This document shows positions 1-9,778 of a stretch of DNA of 64,000 bases, one piece after another. The stretch comes from Megamonas hypermegale. GTDB taxonomy: Bacteria; Bacillota; Negativicutes; Selenomonadales; Selenomonadaceae. A program made the translations under genes and the position numbers. The notes beneath the pieces were generated by a model that saw only the letters and a list, made by a program, of their open reading frames with translations, had not been told where the DNA came from and made no database searches. The DNA lies in the NCBI RefSeq assembly GCF_900187035.1, contig NZ_LT906446.1, positions 806,001-870,000 of the forward strand. The letters run 5' to 3'. The first letter of the stretch is position 1, and each line of letters begins with the position of its first letter.

Positions 1-204
1 TTCTTACTTGCCAAAACTTTTTCTAAGCTATGTAAAATTTCTTTAAAATCCCAAAAAACACCATATCAAAAGACTTTTCGATAAAAAATATTATTTCAAC
101 AAAATATATTTTACAGAGATTATTATAATCTCATTATCATTTTACTTTTAAAATCAAAATTTTATCTAATTATTACATAAACAGAATCTTTATATTTATT
201 TTCA

Positions 205-233
205 TTGAAAAAGCGTACTAAATATTGTACAAT
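205..233 (+). promoter_or_regulatory. Promoter and probable autoregulatory operator of yefM-yoeB
   Basis: A -35 TTGAAA at 205-210 and a -10 TACAAT at 228-233 are separated by 17 bp. The -10 overlaps TGTACA (226-231), and a second GTAC lies at 214-217. TGTACA is the core hexamer bound by YefM in E. coli, so autorepression by the toxin-antitoxin complex is a reasonable inference. The first 200 bases of the window are AT-rich and show no gene. Confidence 0.65.
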
Positions 234-257
234 AAATTATAGAAAGAGGTGTTTAAT

Positions 258-515
258 ATGTTAGCTGTAAATTATTCTACAATTAGAAGCAAACTCAAAA
301 CTTACTGCGATGAAGCTACAGATAATAATCAAACAATTATTGTTACTCGTAAAGCTGAAAAAAATGTAGTAATTTTAAGCCTTGAGAAATATAATCGCCT
401 TATGAAAATTGTTCAAAATGCTGAATATTTATCTATGATTGATAGAGGAATAAAACAATTAGAAGCTGGAAAAGGTCAAAAACATGACTTAATTGAGGTT
501 GATTTAGATGAATAA
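258..515 (+). CDS. yefM: YefM/Phd-family antitoxin
   Basis: Antitoxin of a type II toxin-antitoxin pair: it should bind and neutralise the toxin encoded directly downstream and repress the shared promoter. The 85-residue product starts MLAVNYSTIRSKL and carries the Phd/YefM N-terminal DNA-binding fold with the segment IIVTRKAEKNVVILSLEKYN, followed by an acidic tail ending EVDLDE that would wrap the toxin. I start at the ATG at 258 because AAAGAGGTG lies at the right distance; an in-frame GTG at 249 is inside that ribosome-binding site. It overlaps the toxin gene by 8 bases. Family assignment is strong; activity is inferred. Confidence 0.9.
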   Translation: MLAVNYSTIRSKLKTYCDEATDNNQTIIVTRKAEKNVVILSLEKYNRLMKIVQNAEYLSMIDRGIKQLEAGKGQKHDLIEVDLDE

Positions 516-768
516 ACTTTGGTCTGACCGAGCGTGGGATGATTATTTGTACTGGCAATTTCAAGACAAAAAAACTTTAAAGAAAATAAATGATTTAATT
601 AAAGATATAGAACGAAATGGATTGTCTGAAGGAATAGGAAAACCAGAACCTTTAAAATATAAAAATGTCTGGAGTAGACGTATCGATAAAGAAAATCGCC
701 TAGTCTATAATATTGTTGGTGAAGACTTATGGATTATAGCCTGTAGAGGTCATTATATTTCTTTATAA
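508..768 (+). CDS. yoeB: YoeB-family ribosome-dependent mRNA interferase toxin
   Basis: The 86-residue protein closely matches the YoeB/Txe family. It should bind the ribosomal A site and cut mRNA when the antitoxin is degraded. WSDRAWDDYLYWQ opens the protein, GKPEPLK is in the middle, WSRRIDKENRLVY follows and CRGHY is near the end. By comparison with E. coli YoeB the catalytic residues correspond to Glu47, Arg64 and His82, all present, so the toxin looks intact. The start codon lies inside the end of yefM, which suggests translational coupling. The pair is a typical accessory module and lies next to a Uma2 gene, another commonly mobile family. Confidence 0.92.
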   Translation: MNKLWSDRAWDDYLYWQFQDKKTLKKINDLIKDIERNGLSEGIGKPEPLKYKNVWSRRIDKENRLVYNIVGEDLWIIACRGHYISL

Positions 769-804
769 GTTAAATTATAAAAATCATATTTTATTCATAT
801 CCTA

Positions 805-847
805 AAAAAAGAGCCTAACCTTAATTTTTAATGGTTAGGTTCTTTTA
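805..847 (+). terminator. Rho-independent terminator of yefM-yoeB
   Basis: GAGCCTAACC (811-820) pairs with GGTTAGGTTC (833-842) around an AT-rich loop. It is preceded by an A-run and followed by TTTT. It lies 40 bases after yoeB. Confidence 0.8.
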
Positions 848-907
848 CAAAATTTAATATGTTAATCTAATAAACTAGTATAATTATAATAAAAGGAGTG
901 AATTACT

Positions 908-1447
908 ATGAACAATAATTTAGTTTACGAAAACACTCAAGACGAAATAAAAACTGAACTTATTAATGGTAAAGTTTTTATGATGTCACCTAGACCAAGA
1001 TTGGAACATAATATAGTTTTAGGTAATATATTTGGTTTATTTTGGACATATTTAAAAGGTAAAACTTGTCGTGCCTATTGTGATGGAGTAGATGTATTTA
1101 TTGATGAAAAAAATAGATTTATTCCTGATGTTATGATTGTTTGTAATCCTAGTATTAGAAAAAAAGATGGAATTTATGGAGCACCTGATTTAGTAGTTGA
1201 AGTATTATCTCCGTCTACCGCTCATAATGATAGATTTAGAAAAAAAGAAATATATGCTAAAGCAGGAGTAAAAGAATATTGGATTGTAGACCCATTAAAC
1301 TGTATAATTGAAACTTATTTAAATCAAAATAATGATTTCATACTGGATAAATTTTATAATACAGATGATACTGAAATCAAAGTTTCCGTTTGCGATAATT
1401 TAGTAGTAAAAATAGAAGATATATTCGATTATATTGATGAATTATAA
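908..1447 (+). CDS. Uma2-family (DUF820) predicted endonuclease
   Basis: A 179-residue protein of the Uma2 family, which has a PD-(D/E)XK nuclease-like fold but no settled physiological role. The hallmarks are visible: RFIPDVMIV at about 70-78, then GAPDLVVEVLSPST at 91-104, then a lysine-rich stretch and AGVKEYWIVDP at about 119-129. The acidic and lysine residues expected for metal-dependent cleavage are retained. The start is well supported by AAAGGAGTG upstream of the ATG. It is transcribed alone, downstream of the toxin-antitoxin terminator and upstream of its own terminator. Uma2 genes are abundant in cyanobacteria and scattered elsewhere, which fits an acquired gene. Confidence 0.85.
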   Translation: MNNNLVYENTQDEIKTELINGKVFMMSPRPRLEHNIVLGNIFGLFWTYLKGKTCRAYCDGVDVFIDEKNRFIPDVMIVCNPSIRKKDGIYGAPDLVVEVLSPSTAHNDRFRKKEIYAKAGVKEYWIVDPLNCIIETYLNQNNDFILDKFYNTDDTEIKVSVCDNLVVKIEDIFDYIDEL

Positions 1448-1460
1448 TAAAATACAAAAT

Positions 1461-1513
1461 AAACTGCATCCCAAAAGTTGAACACAAAAATAACTTTTGA
1501 AGTGCAGTTTTTT
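1461..1513 (+). terminator. Terminator of the Uma2 gene, resembling fused IS3-family ends
   Basis: AAACTGCA (1461-1468) and AAAAGTT (1473-1479) pair with TGCAGTTT (1503-1510) and AACTTTT (1492-1498), followed by a T-run. The arms resemble the terminal repeats of IS3/IS150-type elements, so this may be a remnant of such ends now acting as a terminator. That origin is inference. Confidence 0.6.
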
Positions 1514-1600
1514 ATAATTAAATACTCAAATAAATTTAATCAGTACAATAATAGTTTCTGTTGCCATTTTATTTATAGAAACTTACATAAAATAGAGAAA

Positions 1601-1631
1601 AGAGAGGACGTAAAAAATCCTCTCTTTTTTT
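1601..1631 (+). terminator. Strong intrinsic-terminator-like hairpin with no clear gene of its own
   Basis: AGAGAGGA (1601-1608) pairs perfectly with TCCTCTCT (1618-1625), followed directly by a run of T. There is no convincing coding sequence between the previous terminator and this one, so it may be the relic of a lost gene. Confidence 0.6.
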
Positions 1632-1658
1632 GTTTGAACGCTATTTTGCCGAAAATCC

Positions 1659-1778
1659 TTGATTTTACTGGCTTCGTGGACTATTTTTTTGTTGCCATTT
1701 TTTTAAAACTATATGAAAATCATACAAAAAATGATTTTGTTCTATTTTCATGAAATCCCGAAACCCCAGTAAAATCAA
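1659..1778. repeat. Nested inverted repeats in a 339-base gene-free stretch
   Basis: TTGATTTTACTGG (1659-1671) and CCAGTAAAATCAA (1766-1778) are a perfect 13-bp inverted repeat. Inside it, AAAATCAT (1717-1724) and ATGATTTT (1731-1738) form a second pair. The stretch 1448-1786 otherwise holds only the two hairpins above. It could be a miniature inverted-repeat element or recombination debris. Confidence 0.55.
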
Positions 1779-1786
1779 CATATTTT

Positions 1787-3364
1787 TCATTCTTCAAGTC
1801 TAGGTCCTGCATTTAAAATCTCATCTGGTATTTCACCCTTGAAACGCTGAACATTTTCAGCGAATTTACGAACTAATTTAGCAGCTTGTGTATGATAAGC
1901 TTTTTTATCAGCCCATGTATTTTCAGGATTTAATACTTCTGTTGGTACACCTGGACAAGAATCAGGAATACAAAGCTGGAAGTATCCATAATCTTTCCAT
2001 TCAACATCATCGAGTTTACCATCTAAAGCAGCAGTAATCATAGCTCTTGTATATTTGAGTTTCATACGACTACCAACACCATATGGACCACCAGTCCAAC
2101 CAGTATTAACAAGGTATACGCTTGTATTATATTGATTAATTTTTTCGCCAAGTAAATGAGCATATTTAAGTGGAGATAATGGGAAGAATGGTTCACCAAA
2201 ACCAATGGAGAATGTAGCCTGTGGTTCAGTAATGCCACGTTCAGTACCTGCAACTTTACTTGTATAACCAGATAAGAAATGATACATAGCTTGTTCTTTA
2301 GAAAGTTTAGAAATTGGAGGTAAAACACCAAATGCATCAGCTGTTAAGAAAATAATAGCATTTGGATGACCGCCAATACTAGGAACGAGTGCATCAGGGA
2401 TATTTTCAACTGGATATGCAGTACGAGTATTTTGAGTAAAACGAGCATCAAAGAAATCAGGTTCACGAGTATATGGATTGATATAAACATTTTCCAAAAT
2501 AGTACCATATTGAATTGCGTTATAAATCTGTGGTTCTGTTTCTGGAGTAATGTTTATAGTTTTTGCATAGCAGCCACCTTCAAGATTGAAGATACCATTT
2601 TCGCTCCAGCCGTGTTCATCATCGCCGATGAGTTTACGGTTAGGGTCAGCAGACAAAGTAGTTTTACCAGTACCACTGAGGCCAAAGAATAAAGCTGTTT
2701 TACCATCTTTACCAACGTTAGCAGAGCAATGCATGGAGAAGATATTTTTCTGTGGTAAAATAAAGTTCATTACGGAGAAAATGGATTTTTTCATTTCACC
2801 AGCATATGCACCACCGCCAATGAGTACCATGCGTTTGCTGAAGTTTACGATGATAAATGTTTCAGAATGTGTACCATCTTCGATTGGGTTAGCTTTTACG
2901 CTAGGCATACAAATTAAAGTAAAGCCTGCTGGAGTTGTTAATTTTTTTTCTGGTCTAATAAATAATTGTTTTAAAAAGAGGTGATGCCAAGCATACTCAT
3001 TGATACATTTTACTTGTAGGCGATAATCTGGGTCAGCACCAACAAGTGCATCTGTTACAAAAAGTTGATGGTCTTTTGCATATTCTTTCATCTTATCATA
3101 AAGACGATTAAAAGTATTTTCAGAGCATGGTTGATTTGTATTTGACCAATGAACAATATCATGAACATCTGGTGTATCTACGATAAATCTATCTTTTGGA
3201 GAACGACCTGTATGTTTACCAGTAGTAACACAAAGAGCACCATTATTAGATAAACGACCTTCATGGTTTCTAATAGCTTCTTCAAGAAGTTCAGGAATTG
3301 TTGCATCATAAGTAATTCTTCTAGCAACAGATAAAAAGTCTTGACAAGAATAGTTGTTAACCAT
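1787..3364 (-). CDS. pckA: Phosphoenolpyruvate carboxykinase (ATP)
   Basis: Interconverts oxaloacetate plus ATP with phosphoenolpyruvate, CO2 and ADP in the cytosol. In anaerobic fermenters it often runs towards oxaloacetate for succinate or propionate formation. The 525-residue length is usual for the ATP-dependent family. Visible motifs are the substrate-binding [13 protein letters not shown] (48-60), the kinase P-loop [11 protein letters not shown] (228-238), the metal-binding LIGDDEHGW (245-253) and a downstream arginine-rich region. It is transcribed alone, and the ATG is preceded by GTGAGG. The 3' end abuts the palindromic debris at 1659-1778, so that debris lies just downstream of it. 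Confidence 0.97.
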   Translation of the reverse strand: MVNNYSCQDFLSVARRITYDATIPELLEEAIRNHEGRLSNNGALCVTTGKHTGRSPKDRFIVDTPDVHDIVHWSNTNQPCSENTFNRLYDKMKEYAKDHQLFVTDALVGADPDYRLQVKCINEYAWHHLFLKQLFIRPEKKLTTPAGFTLICMPSVKANPIEDGTHSETFIIVNFSKRMVLIGGGAYAGEMKKSIFSVMNFILPQKNIFSMHCSANVGKDGKTALFFGLSGTGKTTLSADPNRKLIGDDEHGWSENGIFNLEGGCYAKTINITPETEPQIYNAIQYGTILENVYINPYTREPDFFDARFTQNTRTAYPVENIPDALVPSIGGHPNAIIFLTADAFGVLPPISKLSKEQAMYHFLSGYTSKVAGTERGITEPQATFSIGFGEPFFPLSPLKYAHLLGEKINQYNTSVYLVNTGWTGGPYGVGSRMKLKYTRAMITAALDGKLDDVEWKDYGYFQLCIPDSCPGVPTEVLNPENTWADKKAYHTQAAKLVRKFAENVQRFKGEIPDEILNAGPRLEE

Positions 3365-3540
3365 TTTACTAACCTCACTTTATATACATTTTTATTATTT
3401 ACATAATATTATTATTTTTTTCTTTTGTATATATAATTCTTTAAATAAAATTATTTTCCTGCAATTTTTAAAAATTTTTTAAAATTATTTCCTAGTTAAT
3501 AAATATTTATATTAACTTTTTTCTTTGATATCTATTTTAT

Positions 3541-3589
3541 TAAAAATAAAACTGTACTGAGCTTTATAAAAAAGTTTCTCAATACAGTT
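3541..3589 (-). terminator. Terminator of the first thrE gene
   Basis: AACTGTACTGAG (3550-3561) and CTCAATACAGTT (3578-3589) pair with one mismatch. Read on the minus strand the hairpin is followed by a T-rich tract. It lies just past the thrE stop codon. The remaining 3365-3540 is AT-rich and should hold the pckA promoter, which I could not place. Confidence 0.7.
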
Positions 3590-3601
3590 CTATTTATCAT
3601 A

Positions 3602-4933
3602 CTATGCCTTTTTTGACTTGGCTTTTACTAAAAATATCAACTTATCTTCTTTCAACTTGTTGATATAGTTACGAAAAAATATATTAGGTATTGCTACACC
3701 AACAGCTATAGCCAATAATATCAATGTTGTATTTACTCCATTATTCAAAACATGATGATAACTCATATTATTTACATTTTCTAAATTGATAATACTAAAT
3801 AATAAACGATACATAAATACACCGGGAATTAATGGAATTACTGATGGAATAGTCAATACATGACTTGGAGCATGTACTATATGCACTGCTTTTAAAGATA
3901 ATAAACTAACTATTACAGCTCCTATAAGTGAAGCTGTTGCTTGAGAATAATCACATTTCAACATTAAAAAATTACGCACACCTACTGAAATCACTGCACC
4001 ACAAGCTACTACAATTAATAATCTAGGTGGCATATTAAATATAGTAGCGAAACCGATTGCTGCTACTGCTGAAGCTATAGCACATACTAAAAAAGAATTT
4101 GAAGAAATGATGCTTAGACTAATAAAATCTTGAACATGACATAATTTTATGGCAAAAGCTATACCAAAAGTCATGCTACCTATCATCAATAAAGTATTCA
4201 TTGCCCTTGTCATTCCTGCTGTGATGAAATTATCTACTAAATCATCTATAGCATTAATAAGTGGAATTCCAGGAACAATAAACAAACTACAAGCAATAAG
4301 TGGATGCCATGGCGTTTGAGTAGGTAAAAAATGTATAAAGTATGCACAAATAGTTGCTACAAAAGCGGAAATAGCTATAGAGGCATACGAATTAAAGTTC
4401 AGTAAATTACATTTCATTCGCGTCCAATAACCTATCATGGCACAAATAGATGTATAAACAAATGCTAATAAATCTCCACCAAATAATAAACTAAAGCCGC
4501 CACAAGCTAACCCTGCACTAATCATAACGAGTGGCTTTTTATAATATCTTCTGCGTAAACAAATAAATCTCAATTCTTTTTCAAATTCATTTAAAGAATA
4601 ATCTTGTTCAATAGCTCGCCATGATAATTTGCTTATCCCTGAAATAGCTGTCATATCTACACCATGTCGATAGCATTTCTGAAAATTAGTAATAGATTTA
4701 TCTCCAGTATTGATATTCACCATTATCGTGGTAAATGTAATATGAATTTGTAATCTTCTTTCAGGAATTTTCATAAAAACTCCAACTCTTTTCATATTAC
4801 GCACAATACGGTTTGTATCTGCTCCACTTTCCATTAAAACTTTTCCTACACGCAAAATTAATTGTATTTTTCGTTCAACTTCATCATCATTTTTTAAATT
4901 CTTTAAATTATTTTGCTCCAGATAATCAGTCAT
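3602..4933 (-). CDS. ThrE-family threonine/serine exporter, paralogue 1
   Basis: Membrane protein of the ThrE family, in which the hydrophilic domain and the membrane domain (often split into two genes in Firmicutes) are fused. The N-terminal part has the family signature QLILRVGKVLMESGADTNRI, and about ten hydrophobic helices follow. The role inferred from the family is proton-driven export of threonine or serine. I start at the ATG at 4933, which follows GGAG at good spacing. The longer frame to 4981 lacks a ribosome-binding site, and the chosen length of 443 residues equals that of the paralogue at 10787-12118. A LysR gene is divergent to it and may regulate it. Confidence 0.85.
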   Translation of the reverse strand: MTDYLEQNNLKNLKNDDEVERKIQLILRVGKVLMESGADTNRIVRNMKRVGVFMKIPERRLQIHITFTTIMVNINTGDKSITNFQKCYRHGVDMTAISGISKLSWRAIEQDYSLNEFEKELRFICLRRRYYKKPLVMISAGLACGGFSLLFGGDLLAFVYTSICAMIGYWTRMKCNLLNFNSYASIAISAFVATICAYFIHFLPTQTPWHPLIACSLFIVPGIPLINAIDDLVDNFITAGMTRAMNTLLMIGSMTFGIAFAIKLCHVQDFISLSIISSNSFLVCAIASAVAAIGFATIFNMPPRLLIVVACGAVISVGVRNFLMLKCDYSQATASLIGAVIVSLLSLKAVHIVHAPSHVLTIPSVIPLIPGVFMYRLLFSIINLENVNNMSYHHVLNNGVNTTLILLAIAVGVAIPNIFFRNYINKLKEDKLIFLVKAKSKKA

Positions 4934-5331
4934 CTTTTCAACTCCAATATTAAAATATTTCTTTTTATTACTTAATAGCATAAATCATTTTATAATATAA
5001 TTGATTTCTTATTAAAATATATTTAATATTATCATGCAAATACAAATAAAATTCAAATACAGGTTTGTTATTTAATTTATAACAAAAATGCATTAATAGA
5101 TAGAAAAGATTCATCTTATAAAGTATTTCTTTTAATTACTATAAATTATTAAATACCTTATAGATAATTAGAAATTTTTGAACTAATAGAAGCAACATTA
5201 GCTATATAAAAGATATTTATATTTTAATTATGTATTAATAAATATTTATTTAATATTTGCATATGTTATGCTATAATATATATATACTTTAATTAATATT
5301 ATTTATATATAATCATTTAAGGAGGATAACA
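4934..5331. other. AT-rich divergent intergenic region between thrE1 and lysR
   Basis: No coding sequence or strong hairpin is visible in these 398 bases. A TATAAT at 5272-5277 is a plausible -10 for lysR, without a convincing -35. A divergent layout of this kind commonly contains the binding site of the LysR regulator, but I could not identify a specific dyad. Confidence 0.5.
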
Positions 5332-6207
5332 ATGGAACTAAAACAGTTAGAATATTTTCAAATGACTAGTCGATTGAAGAATATTACACGCGCTGCTAAA
5401 AGACTTTCAGTTTCTCAACCAAATATCACAGTAGCCATAAAAAAATTAGAAGCTGAATTAGGTATACAATTATTTGAACGTAGCCAAAAACAACTTTCCT
5501 TAACACCAGAAGGAGCTGTTTTTTTAAATCGTATAGAACAAGCACTACGCAATATTCAAGATGCCGTTTTAGAAGTAAATGATTATAAACAATTGCAAAA
5601 AGGCACAATAAAAATAGGTATTCCATCTATGATTGGTGCATACTTATTTCCCAAAATCTTTTCCGGCTTTCAAAAAAAATTTTCTCATTTAGATGTTTAT
5701 TTATATGAAAAAGGTTCTATGTCTATTCGTGAATCACTTGAACGAGATGAACTTGATTTTGGTATTGTGATTATTTCTAATGCATCACCAAGTTTGCAAC
5801 TTCTTCCAATGTCTACAAATCAAGTTGTAGCATGTGTTCCTGATTCACATCCTTTGGCTAGAAAAAATAAATTTTCTTGGAGCGATATAAATAACATTGA
5901 TTTAATCATGTTAAAAGAAGGCTCTTTCATTCGTAATATGATTTCAAATAAATTGAAAGAAAATAATATTAAGCCAAATATCGTCCTTGAATCAAATCAG
6001 ATAGAAACAATCAAAGGATTAATTTCCAGTAATGTCGGTATGGCATTCTTACTTGATTTTATAGTTCAAGATTCTCCACATATTAAAACTTTACCACTTG
6101 AAAAACCTATTTTTGTAGATGTAGGTCTTGCGTGGAAAAAAGACCGCTATATTTCTAAAGCAGCTCAATCATTTATAAATTTTTGTCAAGAAACACTAAC
6201 TAAATAA
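5332..6207 (+). CDS. LysR-family transcriptional regulator
   Basis: A 291-residue regulator of standard LysR length. The N-terminal winged helix-turn-helix is clear: MELKQLEYFQMTSR, then ITRAAKRLSVSQPNITVAIK, then the wing LGIQLFERSQKQLSLTPEG. The remainder is a periplasmic-binding-protein-like effector domain (about 90-291). The ATG is preceded by AAGGAGG. It is divergent to thrE paralogue 1, the usual geometry for a LysR regulator and its target, so amino-acid-responsive control of the exporter is a plausible inference. The effector cannot be told from sequence. Confidence 0.93.
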   Translation: MELKQLEYFQMTSRLKNITRAAKRLSVSQPNITVAIKKLEAELGIQLFERSQKQLSLTPEGAVFLNRIEQALRNIQDAVLEVNDYKQLQKGTIKIGIPSMIGAYLFPKIFSGFQKKFSHLDVYLYEKGSMSIRESLERDELDFGIVIISNASPSLQLLPMSTNQVVACVPDSHPLARKNKFSWSDINNIDLIMLKEGSFIRNMISNKLKENNIKPNIVLESNQIETIKGLISSNVGMAFLLDFIVQDSPHIKTLPLEKPIFVDVGLAWKKDRYISKAAQSFINFCQETLTK

Positions 6208-6214
6208 ATGGTAT

Positions 6215-6253
6215 AAAAAAACATCTATGAATTAATTATCATAGATGTTTTTT
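6215..6253. terminator. Bidirectional terminator between lysR and sepF
   Basis: ACATCTATGA (6221-6230) pairs perfectly with TCATAGATGT (6239-6248). It has an A-run on the left and a T-run on the right and separates convergent genes. Confidence 0.85.
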
Positions 6254-6255
6254 CA

Positions 6256-6744
6256 TTATGCTTTGTTAGATTCAATTTTTTCAATGGCAATTCCTTTTGG
6301 AACATATAATACCATTTTATTAGTAATCTGTTTTACAGAACCATCAAGTACATAACAAGCACCATTCATAAAATCACAGATACGAACTTGTTCGCTTGAT
6401 TCGATTTTTTCAAAATTAATAAGTACAGTTTTGCCATCTTTTAAAGCATCAGCTACAAATCTAGTGTCATTAAAATTAGTAGGTTCAAATACAAGAATTT
6501 TTATATTAGCATGTTCATAAACCTTCAAACTAGGACGACCTTCTTCTTTTTGAACAGGTTTTGCAGGTGCAGCTTCAGTGTATAAAGGAGCGCCATTTAC
6601 TACTTTTTTTCCCTCAGAAGCAACTCTAACTCTAGTTTTAATTGATTTTTCTTTTTCTTGAGCTTTCTGTGCTGGAGTTTCAACAACTTCAACTTCTTCT
6701 TCAGGAATTAATATCTTTGATAATTTAGATAAAAAATCTGACAT
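6256..6744 (-). CDS. sepF: Cell division protein SepF
   Basis: SepF is a membrane-associated Z-ring component that polymerises and tethers or bundles FtsZ. The 162-residue protein has a short N-terminal amphipathic segment (MSDFLSKLSKILIP), a charged linker, and the conserved C-terminal SepF domain (about 75-157) with IKILVFEPTNFNDTRFVADA, VLINFEKIESSEQVRICDFM and GACYVLDGSVKQI. The ATG follows GAGGTGATATT. In Bacillus sepF lies in the yggS/ylm cluster near ftsZ; here it stands alone between lysR and typA, which is a rearranged context. Confidence 0.93.
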   Translation of the reverse strand: MSDFLSKLSKILIPEEEVEVVETPAQKAQEKEKSIKTRVRVASEGKKVVNGAPLYTEAAPAKPVQKEEGRPSLKVYEHANIKILVFEPTNFNDTRFVADALKDGKTVLINFEKIESSEQVRICDFMNGACYVLDGSVKQITNKMVLYVPKGIAIEKIESNKA

Positions 6745-6879
6745 AATATCACCTCAATCACATATTTAATTATAATACAAAATAAATAAAATATAAAATA
6801 AAAGATATACATTCTTTTCTATTTAAATTTGAAAAATCCTGCAATAAAAAATATATTCTTACAATTTATCATTTAAGTA

Positions 6880-6914
6880 AAAGGAAACGATATTTAAATA
6901 TATCGTTTCCTTTT
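6880..6914 (-). terminator. Terminator of typA
   Basis: GGAAACGATAT and ATATCGTTTCC pair around a short AT loop and are flanked by A and T runs. It lies about 15 bases after the typA stop codon. Confidence 0.85.
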
Positions 6915-6929
6915 CGCTTATATCATAAA

Positions 6930-8744
6930 TTATTTTGCAGTTTTACGCATACGACCGCGCTGTGCTTTATCAAGAATTGTTTTTCTTAAACGAATGCTTT
7001 CTGGTGTAACTTCTACCATTTCATCTTTATTAATATATTCTAAAGCCTGTTCCAAGCTTAAAATACGTGGAGGTGTTAAGCGAATAGCTTCATCAGAAGA
7101 AGAAGAACGCATATTGGATACGTTTTTCTTTTTGCATGGGTTAACATCCATATCAAGTTCACGGCTATTTTCACCAATAATCATACCTTCATAAACCATT
7201 TGGTTTGGAGAGATGAACATTGTACCACGGTCTTGAAGTGTATAAATACCGTATGGAGTAGTTTCGCCTTGTTCAAAAGCAACGAGAGAGCCACGACTAC
7301 GTCCTGGAATATCTCCTTTATATGGAGCATATCCGCGGAATACATGGTTCATAATACCATTACCTTTAGTATTAGTTAAGAATTCAGAACGGAAACCGAT
7401 AAGACCACGAGCTGGAATTGTGAATTCAAGACGTAAATAACCTTTGAGTTCTGTCATATTGGAAAGTTCTGCTTTACGTGTACCAAGGGATTCCATAACA
7501 GTACCCATGAATTCCTGTGGAACTTCAATAGTGAGGTTTTCCATTGGTTCGCAGAGTTGACCATTAATTTCTTTATAAATAACTTCTGGTTTACCGATTT
7601 GAAGTTCATAACCTTCACGGCGCATTGTTTCAATCAAGATAGAAAGATGCAATTCGCCACGGCCAGAAACTTTAAATGTATCAGGACTATCTGTTTCTTC
7701 AACACGAAGACTTACATTTGTTTCAGTTTCTTTAAATAAACGTTCGCGTAAATGACGAGATGTTACAAATTGACCTTCACGACCAGCGAATGGGCTAGTA
7801 TTAACACCAAATGTCATGGAAAGTGTTGGTTCATCAATGTTGATTGTTGGAAGAGCTTCTGGATTTTCAGCATCTGCTACAGTATGACCAATACTTGCAC
7901 TTGCAAGACCAGTAAGAGCTACGATTTCACCGAGTGGAGCTTCTGGAACTTCAACACGTTTTAAACCTTGGTAAACATATACTTTACCAATACGTTCTTT
8001 CTGTTCACCATCGCCACTGATAACGACAACGTTTTGACCTTCTCTTATTTTACCACGCATTACTCTACCGATAGCTACGCGGCCAACATATTCATCAGAG
8101 TCAAGTGTTGTAACCATTAATTGAAGAGGACCATCAATATCGCCCTGTGGAGCTGGGATTTCTTTTACTAATAAATCCATTAATGGTTCAAGGCTATCAC
8201 TTTCATCTTCAAGGTTAAGTTTTGCAATACCATCACGAGCAATAGCATATACAACAGGGAAATCAAGCTGATCATCATCAGCACCGAGTTCCATGAATAA
8301 TTCCAGAATTTCATCATAAACATCATCGATACGCTGGTCAGGACGGTCGATTTTATTGATGACAACAATAGGTTTTAAACCTTGTTCTAAAGCTTTACGT
8401 AAAACATATTTAGTCTGAGGCATAGGACCTTCAGAAGCATCAACAAGCAAAAGGACACCATCAACCATGTTGAGTACACGTTCAACTTCGCCACCAAAAT
8501 CGGCATGGCCCGGTGTATCAACAATATTGATTTTAATATCTTTATACATTACAGCTGTATTTTTGGACAAAATGGTAATACCGCGTTCACGTTCAAGCGC
8601 ATTAGAATCCATTACACGTTCTGCTACTTGTTCATTAGCACGGAAAATATGACTTTGTTTAAGCATAGCATCAACAAGAGTAGTTTTACCGTGGTCAACA
8701 TGAGCTATGATAGCGACATTTCTCAATTTGTTGTTAGTATACAA
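6930..8744 (-). CDS. typA: Ribosome-associated GTPase TypA/BipA
   Basis: Translational GTPase of the elongation-factor family that acts in 50S ribosome assembly and stress adaptation. The 604-residue length is typical. The GTPase motifs are AHVDHGKTT (14-22), DTPGH (76-80) and NKID (130-133); EF-G-like domains III and V and a basic C-terminal TypA domain follow. The start is a TTG at 8744, behind AGGAGG at a spacing of 9. No ATG lies upstream of the P-loop, so TTG is the only reasonable choice. It is transcribed alone. Identification is secure from the complete motif set and length. Confidence 0.96.
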   Translation of the reverse strand: MYTNNKLRNVAIIAHVDHGKTTLVDAMLKQSHIFRANEQVAERVMDSNALERERGITILSKNTAVMYKDIKINIVDTPGHADFGGEVERVLNMVDGVLLLVDASEGPMPQTKYVLRKALEQGLKPIVVINKIDRPDQRIDDVYDEILELFMELGADDDQLDFPVVYAIARDGIAKLNLEDESDSLEPLMDLLVKEIPAPQGDIDGPLQLMVTTLDSDEYVGRVAIGRVMRGKIREGQNVVVISGDGEQKERIGKVYVYQGLKRVEVPEAPLGEIVALTGLASASIGHTVADAENPEALPTINIDEPTLSMTFGVNTSPFAGREGQFVTSRHLRERLFKETETNVSLRVEETDSPDTFKVSGRGELHLSILIETMRREGYELQIGKPEVIYKEINGQLCEPMENLTIEVPQEFMGTVMESLGTRKAELSNMTELKGYLRLEFTIPARGLIGFRSEFLTNTKGNGIMNHVFRGYAPYKGDIPGRSRGSLVAFEQGETTPYGIYTLQDRGTMFISPNQMVYEGMIIGENSRELDMDVNPCKKKNVSNMRSSSSDEAIRLTPPRILSLEQALEYINKDEMVEVTPESIRLRKTILDKAQRGRMRKTAK

Positions 8745-8868
8745 AAAAAATTCCTCCTAATGTATCAATGATATAGTTATATTTTAAAAGTATCTTTTTA
8801 TTAGTGTAGTATATCCATATATTTATGTCAAATATTAATTTACTTTGTAATAGTATTTATTGCGATAA

Positions 8869-9732
8869 TTATGGTTCTTCAAGTGAAATATTACCGAGTT
8901 TACCAGCGCGAAAATCTTTTAAAATAGCAATTGCTGTTTTTTCTGTATCAATCACGCCGCCTTTTTGTAAAAAGCCTCGTTTTTTACCAACAAGTGCAAA
9001 TAACTCTTCACTTGTCTGTGGCAATTCAGTTATTTTATAACGCTCCATTATATTTTGTCCATAGCGGTCTTTTAAACGCCAAATCAAAAGTTGTGCCGCA
9101 TGTTCAATATCATAGACTTCATCGCTAATAGCTCCTGTAAAAGCTAAATTTAAACCTACTTCTGGGTCTTCAAATTTAGGCCATAAAATACCTGGTGTAT
9201 CCAACAAGTCAAGATTATTTTTAATTTTAATCCATTGTTTAGCACGTGTAACACCTGGTTTATCGGCCGTTTTAAGTGAAGCACTACCTGATAGGCGATT
9301 TATTAGTGAAGATTTACCAACATTCGGTATTCCTACAATCATAACACGAGCATTGCGCGGTTTAGCACCTTTACTAGCAAATTTAGCAGTTTTACTTTTT
9401 GCAAGTTCATCTGCTTTAGTAACGAGTTGGCGAATGCCTTTACCATTTAATGAATTTATTTTTACAACGGATTTACCTAATGAAGTAAAATATTCTTCCC
9501 ATTCATTATTAATAGCATTATCTGCTAAATCAATTTTATTCAAAGCAATGAGATGAGGTTTACTTCCTATTAAATCTTTTAAAATTGGATTGGCACTGCT
9601 ACGCGGAATACGAGCATCTAAAAGTTCTATGACTACATCAACCAACTTTAAATTTTCTATGATGATACGCTTTGCCTTAGCCATATGACCAGGATACCAG
9701 TTAAGTTGCGCAAGTGTTCCTAAATCGTCCAT
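8869..9732 (-). CDS. rbgA: Ribosome biogenesis GTPase RbgA (YlqF)
   Basis: Circularly permuted GTPase needed for late assembly of the 50S subunit. The permuted order is visible: G4 NKID (65-68) comes before G1 GIPNVGKSSL (134-143) and G3 DTPG (178-181). The N-terminus LNWYPGHMAKAKR is the family hallmark, and a C-terminal RNA-binding helical domain follows. The true start is the ATG at 9732, seven bases after AGGAGG; an upstream in-frame TTG at 9738 is too close to it. The product is 287 residues. It is expressed as a single gene between typA and a HAD phosphatase gene. Confidence 0.95.
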   Translation of the reverse strand: MDDLGTLAQLNWYPGHMAKAKRIIIENLKLVDVVIELLDARIPRSSANPILKDLIGSKPHLIALNKIDLADNAINNEWEEYFTSLGKSVVKINSLNGKGIRQLVTKADELAKSKTAKFASKGAKPRNARVMIVGIPNVGKSSLINRLSGSASLKTADKPGVTRAKQWIKIKNNLDLLDTPGILWPKFEDPEVGLNLAFTGAISDEVYDIEHAAQLLIWRLKDRYGQNIMERYKITELPQTSEELFALVGKKRGFLQKGGVIDTEKTAIAILKDFRAGKLGNISLEEP

Positions 9733-9778
9733 ATTCAAACCTCCTTATAAAATTTATATATACGACAAATAAACTCAA

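Noticed and set aside
1478-1753. Open frame of 91 codons after the Uma2 gene
   Set aside because: It starts inside one terminator hairpin and runs through a second one, has no ribosome-binding site and no recognisable protein pattern.
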